In this document: piece by piece, positions 43,617-53,394 of the stretch | Numbering within the stretch: position 1 is the first letter of the stretch | Layout of the letters: the number at the start of each line of letters is the position of its first letter | From: Kolteria novifilia | GTDB lineage: Bacteria; Planctomycetota; Planctomycetia; Kolteriales; Kolteriaceae | Assembly: GCA_007748055.1 (NCBI GenBank) | Contig: CP036279.1 | Span: 2,232,001 to 2,296,000, forward strand | Reading direction: 5' to 3' | Length of the DNA: 64,000 bases | Notes under the pieces: generated by a model | What the model was told of the DNA's origin: nothing | The model's input: the letters and a program-made list of their open reading frames with translations, nothing else | Database searches by the model: none | Program-made: the position numbers and the translations under genes

Positions 43617-46010
43617 CTATTGGCGGTGCGCGGCTCGGGCGACCGTCTGGGCGAAGACGAGTCCCAGGACGATGAGCAACGCGGTGGCACCAAGCGTGAT
43701 CGGCGCGATGAATCGCGAGTTCCGGACCGGGGCGGAGAGGACTTCGTGGTAGGGCATCGCCATGCCGATCACGAAGTAGCGGTTGTGATCCCCGGGAGCG
43801 TAGTGAAGCTTGCTGGCATAGATCACCTCGTCGCCCGACTCGGGAGGACGAATGAAGATCGAGTCCCGGTCGTTGCCTCTCTCGAAGAGGGGGGACAGCG
43901 GGGGGAACTCCTCTTGCATCAGGCTTCCCTCCCCGTCGTTGGTGGCTCCCAAGGACCTGAGTGGATCGGGATGAGCGAGGTAGTGACCGGTCTCGTCGGC
44001 AATGTAGACCGTCGCGCTCAGCGGTCCCTGTGGGCCGAGATCGTCCCAATTGACCATCTTCGCGAACGAGACCTTCAGCGCGGTGGCTCCGTAGGGACGC
44101 GGATGATCCTGCTCGCGAACGGCGGCCAGAAAGTCCATCACCACGCTCGACCTGCGATCGCGCATCCCGACGGACGATTCGATGTAGGGACGCGACACGA
44201 AGACTCCATCGGGCGGCAAGGTGAAGGCGGGTCGAAGTCGCTCCATCTCCTCGTCGGCGACCTTGGCGGGAGACACGTCGATCCTGGGATGATCGTCGCC
44301 CGAGACGCGGGTGCTCAAGGTCACGATGTTCTCGCCTTCGCGGGTCACAATCAGTCCCTCGACGTAGATTTCGTAGACCCGAACGATGTTGCGCAGGGAC
44401 GAGGCGAGCAAGTCGGTCCACTGTCGTTGTTGCTTGACGTCCTGCTTCTGTCGCGCCTTGATCAGGAACTGAAGGACCGGGAACTCGCTGACGACGCGGG
44501 TATCCTGCACGCAGATGTCGATGTTTCGTTGCAGCGACATGCTGACGTAATTGGTCGTGTCGCGCAGTTCCCTCAACTCCCGCTCCACCAGGGCGTTGGT
44601 CGCGACCCAGTAGTAGGTCGATAGCGTGGCGGCGGTGATCGCCAGCGCGACGAAAAAGACGCCGATGAACTGCGAAAGCCAGCGTCGCCGGACGCTCCAA
44701 CGCGCCACCCGCTTGGTGAACGACTCGCGATAGACGGAGATCGGTTCGTCCCCGAGCCACAAGTCGATGTCTTCCATCAGGGCGGTCACGCTCGGGTAGC
44801 GATCGCTCGGTCGCATCGCCATCGCTCGCAGACAAATCGCCTCGAGTCCCGGAGGGGCCGCGGGGTTGATCTTTCGCGGCGGCGGCGGAGGGGTGTTCCG
44901 AATCCGTGAGATCATCGACTCAGCCGATTCCCCTCCCATGCGTTGATGCGGATCGCGTCCTGTGAGAATGGAGTAGAGAATGGCCCCCAACCCGTAGACG
45001 TCGACGGCGGGGCCCAAGAGCTCGATCTGGCCGGAGGCCTGCTCGGGCGACATGTGCGAGGGACTTCCGACGATCGTTCCGCTGATCGTCAGCTCCAGGG
45101 ACGAGGGTTCGGTGACCGAGGATGTGGGGAGGACGTGTTCGTGCTCATCAAGGCGTTTGGCCAGTCCCCAATCGAGCAAGGAGACCTCCCCGTAGTCTCC
45201 GACCATCACGTTGGAGGGTTTCAGATCGCGGTGGATCGTGCTCTGCGAATGCGCGTACGCGACCGCGTTGCAGACATCGCGAAAGATGCTGAGCAACCGG
45301 TTGAGATCGCGAAGCTTTCGCGGGATGCCCTTGCGCGTTCGGGGCTGATCCTGGATGACTTCGGCCAACGTCCGCCCTTTGAGCAGACGCATGGTGTAGA
45401 AGGGTTCGTTGCCCTGGTGCCCGAGGACGTGAACCGTCACGATGTTCGGGTGATCGAGCTCGCCGGTGATGCGGGCTTCGCGGAGAAATCGTCGCCGCAA
45501 TTCGGGGTGACACGCGACTTCGGGCCGCATCCGCTTCAGAGCGAGATCGCGCTGGATCTGATCCTCGCGAACGAGCCAGATGCTGCCGAGCCCACCGGAG
45601 GCGAACTCGCGAATCAACTCGTAGGAGACGGTGGCGTCGAAGTGTTGGCCGATCTCGGAGTTTCCGGGCAATTTGCCTTCGGTGAGGAAGGCTTTGACGT
45701 CGAAATCGGTGACTTGATCGACGATCTTGCCGACCGCGAGATTGAGCAGCTTGTGGATGTCGGTCGCTTCGGACTGAGGGGTTCCAGAATCGCTCAGGAT
45801 CCGGCGACGAAGCGAGTCGCGAAAGTTTTGCCAGTCCTCCTCGGAAACGATGCGGTTATCCACCATCAAGTCGATGAGCGAGTGGTCGCCGTCATTGGAG
45901 CGGTCGGTCAGGACGTCACGCAACTGGTCCTCGGTGACGCGCCGTTGGAAGAGAAGGCCAGCGGCGAAGAGACGCTCCATCTCCAAACTCGGCGTCGCTT
46001 CGGTCCTCAT
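43617..46010 (-). CDS. Membrane Ser/Thr kinase with extracytoplasmic sensor domain
   Basis: This 797-residue protein has an N-terminal region of about 125 residues with no clear domain, then a kinase at about 131-420. The kinase shows ASGGLGSIW, the LALKRM lysine (159), HRDLKPSN (260-267) and DWG for DFG (280-282). A membrane helix follows at about 447-468, then a large extracytoplasmic segment of about 300 residues and a second helix near 770-790. The external part contains YVSMSLQRNIDICVQDTRVVS and TVYIADETGHYLAHPDPLRSLG, which resemble a double Cache sensor. It probably signals an outside ligand to cytoplasmic targets. It lies downstream of the VgrG cluster on the same strand, separated by a repeat. 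Confidence 0.9.
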   Translation of the reverse strand: MRTEATPSLEMERLFAAGLLFQRRVTEDQLRDVLTDRSNDGDHSLIDLMVDNRIVSEEDWQNFRDSLRRRILSDSGTPQSEATDIHKLLNLAVGKIVDQVTDFDVKAFLTEGKLPGNSEIGQHFDATVSYELIREFASGGLGSIWLVREDQIQRDLALKRMRPEVACHPELRRRFLREARITGELDHPNIVTVHVLGHQGNEPFYTMRLLKGRTLAEVIQDQPRTRKGIPRKLRDLNRLLSIFRDVCNAVAYAHSQSTIHRDLKPSNVMVGDYGEVSLLDWGLAKRLDEHEHVLPTSSVTEPSSLELTISGTIVGSPSHMSPEQASGQIELLGPAVDVYGLGAILYSILTGRDPHQRMGGESAESMISRIRNTPPPPPRKINPAAPPGLEAICLRAMAMRPSDRYPSVTALMEDIDLWLGDEPISVYRESFTKRVARWSVRRRWLSQFIGVFFVALAITAATLSTYYWVATNALVERELRELRDTTNYVSMSLQRNIDICVQDTRVVSEFPVLQFLIKARQKQDVKQQRQWTDLLASSLRNIVRVYEIYVEGLIVTREGENIVTLSTRVSGDDHPRIDVSPAKVADEEMERLRPAFTLPPDGVFVSRPYIESSVGMRDRRSSVVMDFLAAVREQDHPRPYGATALKVSFAKMVNWDDLGPQGPLSATVYIADETGHYLAHPDPLRSLGATNDGEGSLMQEEFPPLSPLFERGNDRDSIFIRPPESGDEVIYASKLHYAPGDHNRYFVIGMAMPYHEVLSAPVRNSRFIAPITLGATALLIVLGLVFAQTVARAAHRQ

Positions 46011-46080
46011 CGTCGTGTTCCCAGTGTTCGTGTCGGGCTGAATCTGTTGGCCGTCCGTTGATCCAATCGTCGCCGGCGAT

Positions 46081-46340
46081 GAACAGCGCTCTCGATCAAT
46101 CTCGGCGCCTGAGAGACTCGACGAATCGACGGATTCGCCTGGGTTTCCTCTCCTTGATCTCGGCCAGCGGTGCTCGTTTTCGACTTAGCCGTTTAGATCA
46201 ACGAATTGCCAATGTCCTGATTGGCAAGTTCGTCGCATCAAATCTCGGCGCTCAAGTTGTGCGGAAGATTGCCCAATCTCAGGCGTTCTCCGCATGCCCA
46301 CGTTCGTCCCTGGGCATGGCACCCAAGGGTTTTTTGGGCA
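46081..46340. repeat. Dispersed repeat family A, copy 3 (both arms direct)
   Basis: The left arm (CTCGACGAATCGACGG and ATTCGCCTGGGTTT) is followed by GTCCTGATTGGCAAGTTCG, then CGGAAGATTGCCCAATCTCAG and GGGCATGGCACCC. This is the longest uninterrupted copy of family A in the window. It fills most of the gap between the kinase gene and the VgrG-linked genes; no gene is seen in 46011-46377. Confidence 0.7.
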
Positions 46341-46377
46341 ATGAACCAACCAATCGAGACACTCAGTCAACGGGGTA

Positions 46378-47208
46378 CTAGCCGAGGAAGTCATCCCAAG
46401 TGCCGGAATCCTTGGTTTGCTCGTAACCTGTTTGGTCGCCTGTGGGCGTCCCCGGAGTGGGCCCGTCGGCGCGGTGGAACCAAACCGACCAGGTGGCGCT
46501 GCGCGTCGGATCGAACGCCGGGGCGTGATCGATGGGCGGCGCCGGTTCGGACGCTCCACGATTGCCGTTGCTCTCGTCCGTCGCCGAGTTGTTGGTGTAG
46601 ATGATCGACGACCCATTGACCGCGTTGTCCGACATCCAGACATGACTCGACGACGTCCGGCGCGTCATCTGCGAAAACAAGGGCGCGACGGTGTTGGCGG
46701 CGGGCGGTTGTGGTGTCGTTTCGGCATCGTCGTTGGTGGTCGCGGTGGAGATGGGGCCACCAACCATGCTGGTGCGCGCCCAGTCCTCGAAGGCGAAGAT
46801 GTCGCTTCGGTTGGGCGCTACCGTCGCGGGCGCTTCGGTCCCGTACCAGGCCAAGAGGCTGTCGCGTACGCGTCGCGGAAAGTTGGAATCGACGGCGATC
46901 TCGGGCGTCTCGGGCGCCGGCGGAGCTTCCTTGGCGGCTTGCTGGAGTTGGCGAATCTGCGCCAGACTCTCTTCGTTCATCGCGTTCGCTTCGGCGACAT
47001 TCTGTTTGATCGACTCGACTTCGCGTTTGACGACATCGAGGAACTCGTCGGAGTTACGGCCGTACTCGTCGACAAGTTTGGCGACTTCGCGTCGAAAGTT
47101 CGGGTCGGTGATGTTGTCTAACGATTGGAGCATCTCCCGATGGTAGGCCTTCGAATCCGCGTGGAGCTTGATGACGTCAATCATCGGGCGGCCATCTGGG
47201 GTTTTCAC
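46378..47208 (-). CDS. Hypothetical protein in the VgrG cluster
   Basis: This 276-residue protein has a GTG start at 47208 preceded by AGGAG. Residues 1-95 are helical and charged (VIKLHADSKAYHREMLQSLD, VKREVESIKQNVAEANAMNEE), resembling a coiled coil. The remainder is rich in Pro, Thr, Asn and Ala with few secondary-structure cues, and it ends in SGTWDDFLG. There is no signal peptide. It follows the DUF6931-like gene by 48 bases in the same direction, so it is probably in one transcript with vgrG. It may be a chaperone, adaptor or cargo; no family is recognised. Confidence 0.7.
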   Translation of the reverse strand: MKTPDGRPMIDVIKLHADSKAYHREMLQSLDNITDPNFRREVAKLVDEYGRNSDEFLDVVKREVESIKQNVAEANAMNEESLAQIRQLQQAAKEAPPAPETPEIAVDSNFPRRVRDSLLAWYGTEAPATVAPNRSDIFAFEDWARTSMVGGPISTATTNDDAETTPQPPAANTVAPLFSQMTRRTSSSHVWMSDNAVNGSSIIYTNNSATDESNGNRGASEPAPPIDHAPAFDPTRSATWSVWFHRADGPTPGTPTGDQTGYEQTKDSGTWDDFLG

Positions 47209-47256
47209 TGCGGAACTCCTAGCTTGCGAATCCGTTCTAAGGGTGGTTACTGGTCG

Positions 47257-47862
47257 TCAACTCGCGTCGTCGACGTTCCAAGTGAGTGCTCCGTCGCGTA
47301 CTTGTCGACCCATCTCGATAAGCTCCATCGCCCCGGTCTCGGTACCTCGGGTCGATGCCCGTTCGAAGGCGAGGAGAACCGCCGCTTCGATGAGACGAGC
47401 GGTCAAGCGAATCTCGAGCGGCGCGAATGGCTCGTCGTCGCCCTCGCAATGACCGGCCAGGGAGGCGGCTTTGACGCAAGCGCCGATCGCCGAGGCGGGA
47501 TCGACTTTCTGCGCGCATCGTTCGGCCGCGAGACGGTTGGGCCCGGTTGGATGTTTGACCCAGGCCAACGCGGCGCGGAGCGCCACGGCGTTGGCGCCCT
47601 GGGGGGGACGCTCGATCTCAGGATGCCATGCCGCCAGACAGCCCCACCAGACGGCGCGGCGAATGGGCAAGGTTTGACTCAGCAACGCGACCGCGTCGGC
47701 GACGAGTTGTCGTGACGCGAGCGTGTCGAGCAACGCTTCCGCGGTTTCGGCGTTCTTCGCCAACTCTTTCGCGTCGCCACCGAGTTCTAGATCTTCGAGT
47801 CGATCGGCCGGCAAGAAGGCTGGTCCAAGTTGATCGACATCGCTCGCGGGAGAAGTCGTCAT
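47257..47862 (-). CDS. DUF6931-like T6SS-associated protein
   Basis: This product is 201 residues from the ATG at 47862, preceded by AGAGGG. It is all-helical. The segments LPIRRAVWWGCLAAWHPEIE and ALRAALAWVKHPTGPNRLAAE recall DUF6931 proteins found next to type VI secretion genes; this is from memory and needs a profile search. No catalytic motif is seen. The gene lies between vgrG and the 276-residue protein on the same strand. The reading frame continues upstream into vgrG antisense sequence, which is not coding in this frame. Confidence 0.65.
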   Translation of the reverse strand: MTTSPASDVDQLGPAFLPADRLEDLELGGDAKELAKNAETAEALLDTLASRQLVADAVALLSQTLPIRRAVWWGCLAAWHPEIERPPQGANAVALRAALAWVKHPTGPNRLAAERCAQKVDPASAIGACVKAASLAGHCEGDDEPFAPLEIRLTARLIEAAVLLAFERASTRGTETGAMELIEMGRQVRDGALTWNVDDAS

Positions 47863-47951
47863 CCGAGCCCTCTGTTGGAATGCTGACGCTTCGTTGATCC
47901 TTACCACGGGCGTTGTAGAGACCCGCTGGTCCGTTGACAGGGGACGGGGGA

Positions 47952-50900
47952 CTAACTTGCCCCGACGCTGACCGACGGTGCTCCCAGACTCAATGATGCC
48001 TTGCCCGAAACCGAGGTCGCCGGGCCCGAAAGCGCGGCCGAAGCGGTTCCCAGACTGAGGGTCGAGGCTCCGGCGGAGAGGTTGATCCCGGCGGGTCCGA
48101 TCTCGATCTTGTTGACCCCGGCCTGCAGCGTGATGCTGGTTGTCGTGGCGGCGATCTTGACCGCTCCGGCCATTGCCGCCCATTCGAATCCCGTCTTGTT
48201 GAGCTTCATCGAGGTCGGGGCCGCTTTGTCGCCCGTCGTGAGGGTGATATCGCCGGTGAGACCGCAGTTAAGCATCACCTTCTTGCTGTAGACCCGTGCC
48301 TCGGTGTTGCTCGCGACCAGGACGCCGTCGTCGCCGTGGAGATGGATGCCCTTGTCCGCGGTGACGGAGAACCCGTCATCGCCGTCGCTAACCATGCGGA
48401 TCGAGTCGGCCCAGACCGAGTGTTCACCGTCGATGCGGTGATGGGAGAAGTAGTCCTCGGCACTCGCGAGTCCCGCTCCGCTGCCCGAGTTGTCGTCTTC
48501 GCCGGTGTCGCCGCCGCCATCGTCGCCGCCGGAGCTGTCATCATTGGAGTCGCCGTCGCTGCTGCTGTTTAGTTGGGTCGCCGTTGTCATGAGCGCCGCG
48601 GTCGTCGCAAAGAACCCGAGGAAGATGAGGGCGGCGATGGCGGCGTCGCCGAGATAAGCCGCGTCCTTGATTTTCTTGATGGCCTTGTCGGCCTCCCTCT
48701 TCGCCGCCTCCTGGTCGTCGGGGAAGGCGAGGGTCGCGTTGGCCGTCGCCTCTTTGATCTTCTTCGCGTGTGAAAGGGCCTCGAGTCCGTACTCGGAACC
48801 GATTTCCAATTGGAACAGGATCCACCCGAAGAGCGTCGCCAGTCCGCCCGACGCGAATTGCCCGGTCTTCGTAAGGGCGGGAACTCCCGTCCCCGCGAAA
48901 ATGTGCGTCAAGATGATCGTGAGATTGTGCAACACCATCGCGACACCGGCTCCCCCCGACATCGCCAGCCCGCCACCTTTCTCGATCTTGAAATTGAGTT
49001 TGTGATCGCGCTGGATCTCGACTTTGGGACCGTAGTGGTACTTGTTCTCGTTTCCGTAGATGAAGTCGACTTTTCCCAGAAGTCCGGCGGTGAGTCCGGA
49101 GAGCATCTTCATCACCGGCGTGGCGCCACCAAAGGCCGACGCGACGAAGATGAAGGGATCGGTCGTCACGTCGATCTTCGAGAAGAGCTGATAGCCGATC
49201 TTCGCCCCAACCACGCCGTCGACTTTCGATCCATAGACCTGGCTGTGTTGAAAGCCGCAGACGGGGGCTTTGACCGTGATGCCTTTCCACTCGTCGGCGG
49301 CCACCGACTCGTCGCCACCGCCGCCGCCGGAGGTCATCTCTTCGTCGACGTCCGCCGAGTTCTCCTCGACCACGTCCGCCGAACCTTCCTCGACGGTGTC
49401 TGCGGGTGTTTCCTCGACGACCGTGGGTCTCCTAAGCGATCCCCCTTCGCCGGAACCGGAACTCGATGAGCTGCCCCCGGAGCCCTGACTGCTTCCGCCG
49501 CCACCGCCGTCGTCGCCGATGGCGTAGTTCGTGACAAAGGGAATGCCGCCGACAATCTCGAAGTCAGCATCACCGATGAATCGCTGTTGCGTCTTCGGAA
49601 CCGTGTAGGTCTGATTCTCCTTGGCCTCGATGAGCAAGTCCTTTTGCGAGCGGAAACGGACCTGTTCCTTGCCAGGCTTGTCCTCCATCATCAGGCCGCT
49701 GAACTCGTCGCTCTTGCCACGGTAGGTGTGGCTCTTGAGCATGGTGCGCGTTCGCTCGCCCGGCACGGAGGAGGGAGGCATGTGGTAGGCATTGAAGACC
49801 GATCCGATCACGATCGGACGATCGGGGTCGCCCTCGAGGAAGTCGATGACCACTTCCTGACCGATGCGGGGGATGGTGATCATCCCGTAGTTCTCCCCGG
49901 CCCACGCTTGCGAGACCCGCACCCAGCAGGAGCACTCGGGGTTCTTGTGATCCGAGCGATCCCAGTGAAACTTCACTTTCACGCGCCCGTATTTGTCGGT
50001 GAAGATCTCCTCGTTGGCGGGGCCGACCACCGTCGCGGTCTGCGAGCCCTTCATGACCGGACGCGGCGTGAGGGGCAAGGGACGATAGGGGACCTCCAGC
50101 GGCAGGCACTGCATGCGGTTGACGTAGCCGTGTGCCGATTGCTCACCGCTGGTGTATTCCGATAGCCGGACCGAGTGCTCGACCCGTGAGATGAAGTAGG
50201 CACCGTCGGCGTGATCGTGACCTTCGAGGAGAAAACGATAGCCGGGGCGAACGTGGGCGTCATTGGAGCTGGCCCCGATCCGCAGCGCGCGAATGGCCTC
50301 CTGCTCGCTCCGGTGCTTCGCGGCTCGCTTGTTGTGCCGGTAGAGAAGGGGAATGCTCGAGGAGTTGTCTTCCCCGTCGCGTCCCACGCTGTCGACGCGA
50401 TGAGCGAACCGACTCGGATACTCGAAGATCTCGAGGTTCCGACTGCTCACCCGCGACGCGAGCTGGAAGTTGTGCTGAACCTGCCCGGCAAGGGCCGCAT
50501 CCCGCATTTGGTCGGTCCCGGTGATATCGACTTCCGGGTGCATCTCGAACGAGTGGTCGGCCATGCGAAACCGGCTGGCTCGGATCGACTGGTGTTTGTG
50601 CCACTGCCAGATCCGCGCCTCGTTGCGCACTCCCCCACGGACGTGATCGTAGCGCAGTTGGGCACCATCGGGAAGATCCGGAGCCGCATCCGAGGCGTCG
50701 GCGAGGACCAGCCGATGGCCGACGGCGTCGTGCTCGAAGTAGTAGTGGATGCCTTCCTCTTCCAGCAGGCGGCTGATGAAATTGAAGTCGGACTCGCAGT
50801 ACTGGAAGCAGTGGTTGTACGGGAGGTACTCGCGCTTCAGTCGCCACTGTACCTCGAACCCATCAAGCACCTCGCCCACCATCTCCGGAACACTCTTACG

Positions 50901-51275
50901 CTGAAAGACGCGGCACTGCACATTCTGAGTGAGCAACCAATGGCGCGGCGCGAGGTCGAGCACGTAGCGAGCGAAGACGGGATCGCGCTCGGTCTCGGCC
51001 ATCGCACGCACCATACCGTGAAAGAACCGCGTCGGCCCCGGCGAGCCGTGCTCGTCGTCCGACTGGGGAAACTCGATGGTCACGTCCTGGCCGATGAGCT
51101 CCTCGAAGTCGATCACGGTGTCGCGCGGAGCCACGGCTTCGACCTGGAACTCGTAGAGATCCGAGACCGCTTCACTCCCTTGGAAGCTCGTCAGCAAGAG
51201 CGTGTCCTTGCCGAGCGGTGTGTGGAGGCGGACCGGGCGATCATCCTGGGAGAAGCGAGAAGCTTTCGAATCCAT
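47952..51275 (-). CDS. vgrG: VgrG-type spike protein with embedded hydrophobic domain
   Basis: The product is about 1107 residues. The ATG at 51275 has AAGGAACC upstream and is preferred over the ATG at 51293. Residues to about 580 match VgrG: the gp27-like part has VQCRVFQRKSVPEMVGEVL and YCESDFNFISRLLEEEGIHYYF, and the OB-fold has GRVKVKFHWDR and SQAWAGENYGMITIPRIGQE. A Gly/Ser/Glu-rich linker then leads to a domain of about 235 residues with three hydrophobic stretches (such as GGLATLFGWILFQLEIG and AIAALIFLGFFATTAALM), and a second Asp/Gly/Ser-rich linker. The C-terminus returns to beta-helix spike repeats (ITLQAGVNKIEIGPAGINLS). It should form the tip of a contractile injection machine. 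No tube or sheath gene is in the window. Confidence 0.87.
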   Translation of the reverse strand: MDSKASRFSQDDRPVRLHTPLGKDTLLLTSFQGSEAVSDLYEFQVEAVAPRDTVIDFEELIGQDVTIEFPQSDDEHGSPGPTRFFHGMVRAMAETERDPVFARYVLDLAPRHWLLTQNVQCRVFQRKSVPEMVGEVLDGFEVQWRLKREYLPYNHCFQYCESDFNFISRLLEEEGIHYYFEHDAVGHRLVLADASDAAPDLPDGAQLRYDHVRGGVRNEARIWQWHKHQSIRASRFRMADHSFEMHPEVDITGTDQMRDAALAGQVQHNFQLASRVSSRNLEIFEYPSRFAHRVDSVGRDGEDNSSSIPLLYRHNKRAAKHRSEQEAIRALRIGASSNDAHVRPGYRFLLEGHDHADGAYFISRVEHSVRLSEYTSGEQSAHGYVNRMQCLPLEVPYRPLPLTPRPVMKGSQTATVVGPANEEIFTDKYGRVKVKFHWDRSDHKNPECSCWVRVSQAWAGENYGMITIPRIGQEVVIDFLEGDPDRPIVIGSVFNAYHMPPSSVPGERTRTMLKSHTYRGKSDEFSGLMMEDKPGKEQVRFRSQKDLLIEAKENQTYTVPKTQQRFIGDADFEIVGGIPFVTNYAIGDDGGGGGSSQGSGGSSSSSGSGEGGSLRRPTVVEETPADTVEEGSADVVEENSADVDEEMTSGGGGGDESVAADEWKGITVKAPVCGFQHSQVYGSKVDGVVGAKIGYQLFSKIDVTTDPFIFVASAFGGATPVMKMLSGLTAGLLGKVDFIYGNENKYHYGPKVEIQRDHKLNFKIEKGGGLAMSGGAGVAMVLHNLTIILTHIFAGTGVPALTKTGQFASGGLATLFGWILFQLEIGSEYGLEALSHAKKIKEATANATLAFPDDQEAAKREADKAIKKIKDAAYLGDAAIAALIFLGFFATTAALMTTATQLNSSSDGDSNDDSSGGDDGGGDTGEDDNSGSGAGLASAEDYFSHHRIDGEHSVWADSIRMVSDGDDGFSVTADKGIHLHGDDGVLVASNTEARVYSKKVMLNCGLTGDITLTTGDKAAPTSMKLNKTGFEWAAMAGAVKIAATTTSITLQAGVNKIEIGPAGINLSAGASTLSLGTASAALSGPATSVSGKASLSLGAPSVSVGAS

Positions 51276-51863
51276 GGTCGGTTCCTTGGACATGGTGCAT
51301 CGGCTGCCGTGCGATCCGCGCCGTCCGACTCACTTGGCGGCACTCGGCGAGAGGGGGTCTCGTCACCTCCTGGGGAGTGGACGAAAACCACGGAGTGCCG
51401 CGGTCGGTCATCCGCAAATCTTCTGCATTGATAGCGAAAGGGATCCCTGAACGTCGATCCGATCGTCGCGTGGATTCCAAGGAAGCGCCAGACGGGCGCT
51501 CTTTCGCACTTGTTGCTACGCGGTCAGGCGAGGAAGGGTTGGCGAAGATCAATCCTCGCGCGGGAATTGGGCCAGGTTCCCGGACGACCATCAAGTGCGC
51601 GACTGATTGGTCGAGCGTCGTTTGGGACATGGATTCTCGGCGTTCACGGCCAAACGATGCACAGGGGGGCCCACAAGTCGAGAAGGACTCCGTTGAATTG
51701 ATCATCCCGCCGGTCGCGGATAAGCCGCGGATGACGACCCTCTCCGGGAGTGGGACCGCACCGGATCTTCCGCGAGGGCCTGTTGTGAAGATTTCGTGAT
51801 TATCTGCATCGGGGCGCCGAGGTCCCCGTTCCGCGCCCCCATCCTTCGCACTTGGAGTGGACG
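51276..51863. other. Intergenic region upstream of vgrG
   Basis: About 590 bases separate the DJ-1 gene from vgrG on the same strand. A minus-strand frame stays open here, but its translation is Arg/Pro/Ser-rich and lacks a ribosome site. The promoter of the vgrG cluster should lie here; no clear hexamers were found. Confidence 0.4.
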
Positions 51864-52445
51864 TTACGCCACGATCTGCGAACCGAGTAGCTTGAGAAAC
51901 GCGCTGAGCCAAGCCGGGTGAGCGGGCCACGCGGGGGCGGTCACCAACGAGCCGTCGACGTGGACGCCGTCGATGGGGACCTCGACGTACTTCCCTCCCG
52001 CCATCGTGATCTCCGGGCCCACCGCGGGATAGGCGGTGCAGGAGCGACCCTCCAGGCAGCCGGACGCCGTCAGCAACTGGGGACCGTGACAAAGCGCGGC
52101 GATCGGCTTGTCGCTGGTGGCGAAGTGTCGGACAGCTTGCCGGACCTTCTCGTCGAGCCGGAGGTACTCGGGCGCTCGGCCGCCGGGGAGGACCAACGCG
52201 TCATAGTCCTCGACATGGATCGAGTCGAAGTCGGCGTTGATCGCGAAGTTGTGGCCGCGGCGCTCGAGGTAGGTTTGATCGCCGTCGAAGTCGTGCACCG
52301 CCGTCTTGACGTGATCACCCTTTCTCTTGTTTGGGCAGACGGCATCGACGTGATGGCCGACCATGGTGAGGACTTGGAAGGGGACCATCGCCTCGAGGTC
52401 TTCGACGAAGTCACCCACTACCATCAGGATCCGCTTGCTTGCCAC
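51864..52445 (-). CDS. DJ-1/PfpI family protein
   Basis: This 193-residue protein starts at GTG 52445 after AAAGGGGAAAG. The nucleophile elbow is AALCHGPQLL (Cys with adjacent His), and the early acidic residue lies in GDFVEDLEAMVPFQ. DALVLPGGRAPEYLR and VHVDGSLVTAPAWPAHPAWL also fit the PfpI subgroup. Members include proteases, deglycases and chaperones; which activity applies cannot be told from sequence. It is a soluble cytoplasmic enzyme, probably monocistronic. Confidence 0.92.
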   Translation of the reverse strand: MASKRILMVVGDFVEDLEAMVPFQVLTMVGHHVDAVCPNKRKGDHVKTAVHDFDGDQTYLERRGHNFAINADFDSIHVEDYDALVLPGGRAPEYLRLDEKVRQAVRHFATSDKPIAALCHGPQLLTASGCLEGRSCTAYPAVGPEITMAGGKYVEVPIDGVHVDGSLVTAPAWPAHPAWLSAFLKLLGSQIVA

Positions 52446-53202
52446 GTTCTTTCCCCTTTGTCCGAACTACTCCAGGCTCGCGATTGGCTCGCTGAGGGCG
52501 AGCCTGCAAAGATTTCCTCAAGTGAAACGCTTCTACAACTTCCGCGTCCCCCGTGCTCTTGCTTATGCGACCTGAAAGTTCCGGCAACGTCGACCCAAAG
52601 TCCGATTCTTTGCGTGATCTCCTTGCAGAAGCGTGATGTCTCCGTGGTGATTGCAATGAATCGACTTCCATTTGTGTTCTTTGGCACGGCTCATGCTCTA
52701 ACTCGTTCTGAAAAGATTGGGAGAGTCAACCTCGTGATGGTGGGCTCTGGGAAATAGGTTGCCGGGTCAACCGGCACTGAGGGTTGTTCTCATCGCGGCG
52801 GACGTGTCTGATGCTCCGCGTTGAACCGCTGTTACTGGTGGTCACAAAGAGCGGGTAAGTGCGTGCGTGAGCGTTCCGTAGGCTGACCGAGCAAAAGGAT
52901 CCAATACCGTCTCCCCGATGCGAGAAGTGTCCGCAAGTTGACACCCCTTGGCCGACGATAGGAAGGCTAGGTAAGTGGCACGCCATGTGCCCAAATCGGT
53001 GAGATGGGATTGGACGCCTACCTCGGAAGTCCACGACGGATCGGTCGACGAAGCGACAGCGACGAGAATAAGCGAGCACGACGGAACAAAAATGGTACAC
53101 TTTGATCGGTTCGGCAAACATCGCTCATTGCCTGGCAACCCTTTCTCCGAGTCCTTGGAGAACGCCCTGACGGTTCGTCCACTGACCTCACGATTGACAC
53201 CG
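52446..53202. other. Long intergenic region, no gene seen
   Basis: This 757-base stretch is less GC-rich than its surroundings. Minus-strand frames at 52726-53138 are open, but their translations show no recognisable features and no ribosome site. No repeat family member was found. Confidence 0.4.
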
Positions 53203-53394
53203 GTGAAGAACGACTCGATGACGCTTCAGTTTGCTAAAGAATTGCACCGCTTGCCGGAAGAGCGTCGTCAGCTCATCTTCCGCGTTCGACGACAGATCGC
53301 CGAAGGGAACTACGACACTCCCGAGCGGTTTCGGGCCGCGCTCGAGGCCTTGCTCGATCAGCACTCCCAGCTCGACGACCCGAGTGAAGAGTAG
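53203..53394 (+). CDS. Small FlgM-like protein
   Basis: This protein has about 63 residues from GTG 53203, or 58 from ATG 53218. The sequence FAKELHRLPEERRQLIFRVR, then QIAEGNYDTPERFRAALEAL, resembles the C-terminal half of FlgM-type anti-sigma factors (R-x-x-I-x-x-G-x-Y-x-x-P-E). Known FlgM holds back the flagellar sigma factor. The similarity is short, and no flagellar gene is nearby, so the call is tentative. The acidic tail (LDDPSEE) ends the protein. Confidence 0.5.
   Translation: MKNDSMTLQFAKELHRLPEERRQLIFRVRRQIAEGNYDTPERFRAALEALLDQHSQLDDPSEE

Noticed and set aside
51241-52092. 283-codon minus-strand frame between vgrG and the DJ-1 gene
   Set aside because: Arg/Pro/Ser-rich translation, overlap with both neighbours in other frames and no plausible start.
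52726-53138. Two overlapping minus-strand frames in the 52.4-53.2 kb gap
   Set aside because: No family features, no ribosome site, and the composition is not like neighbouring genes.
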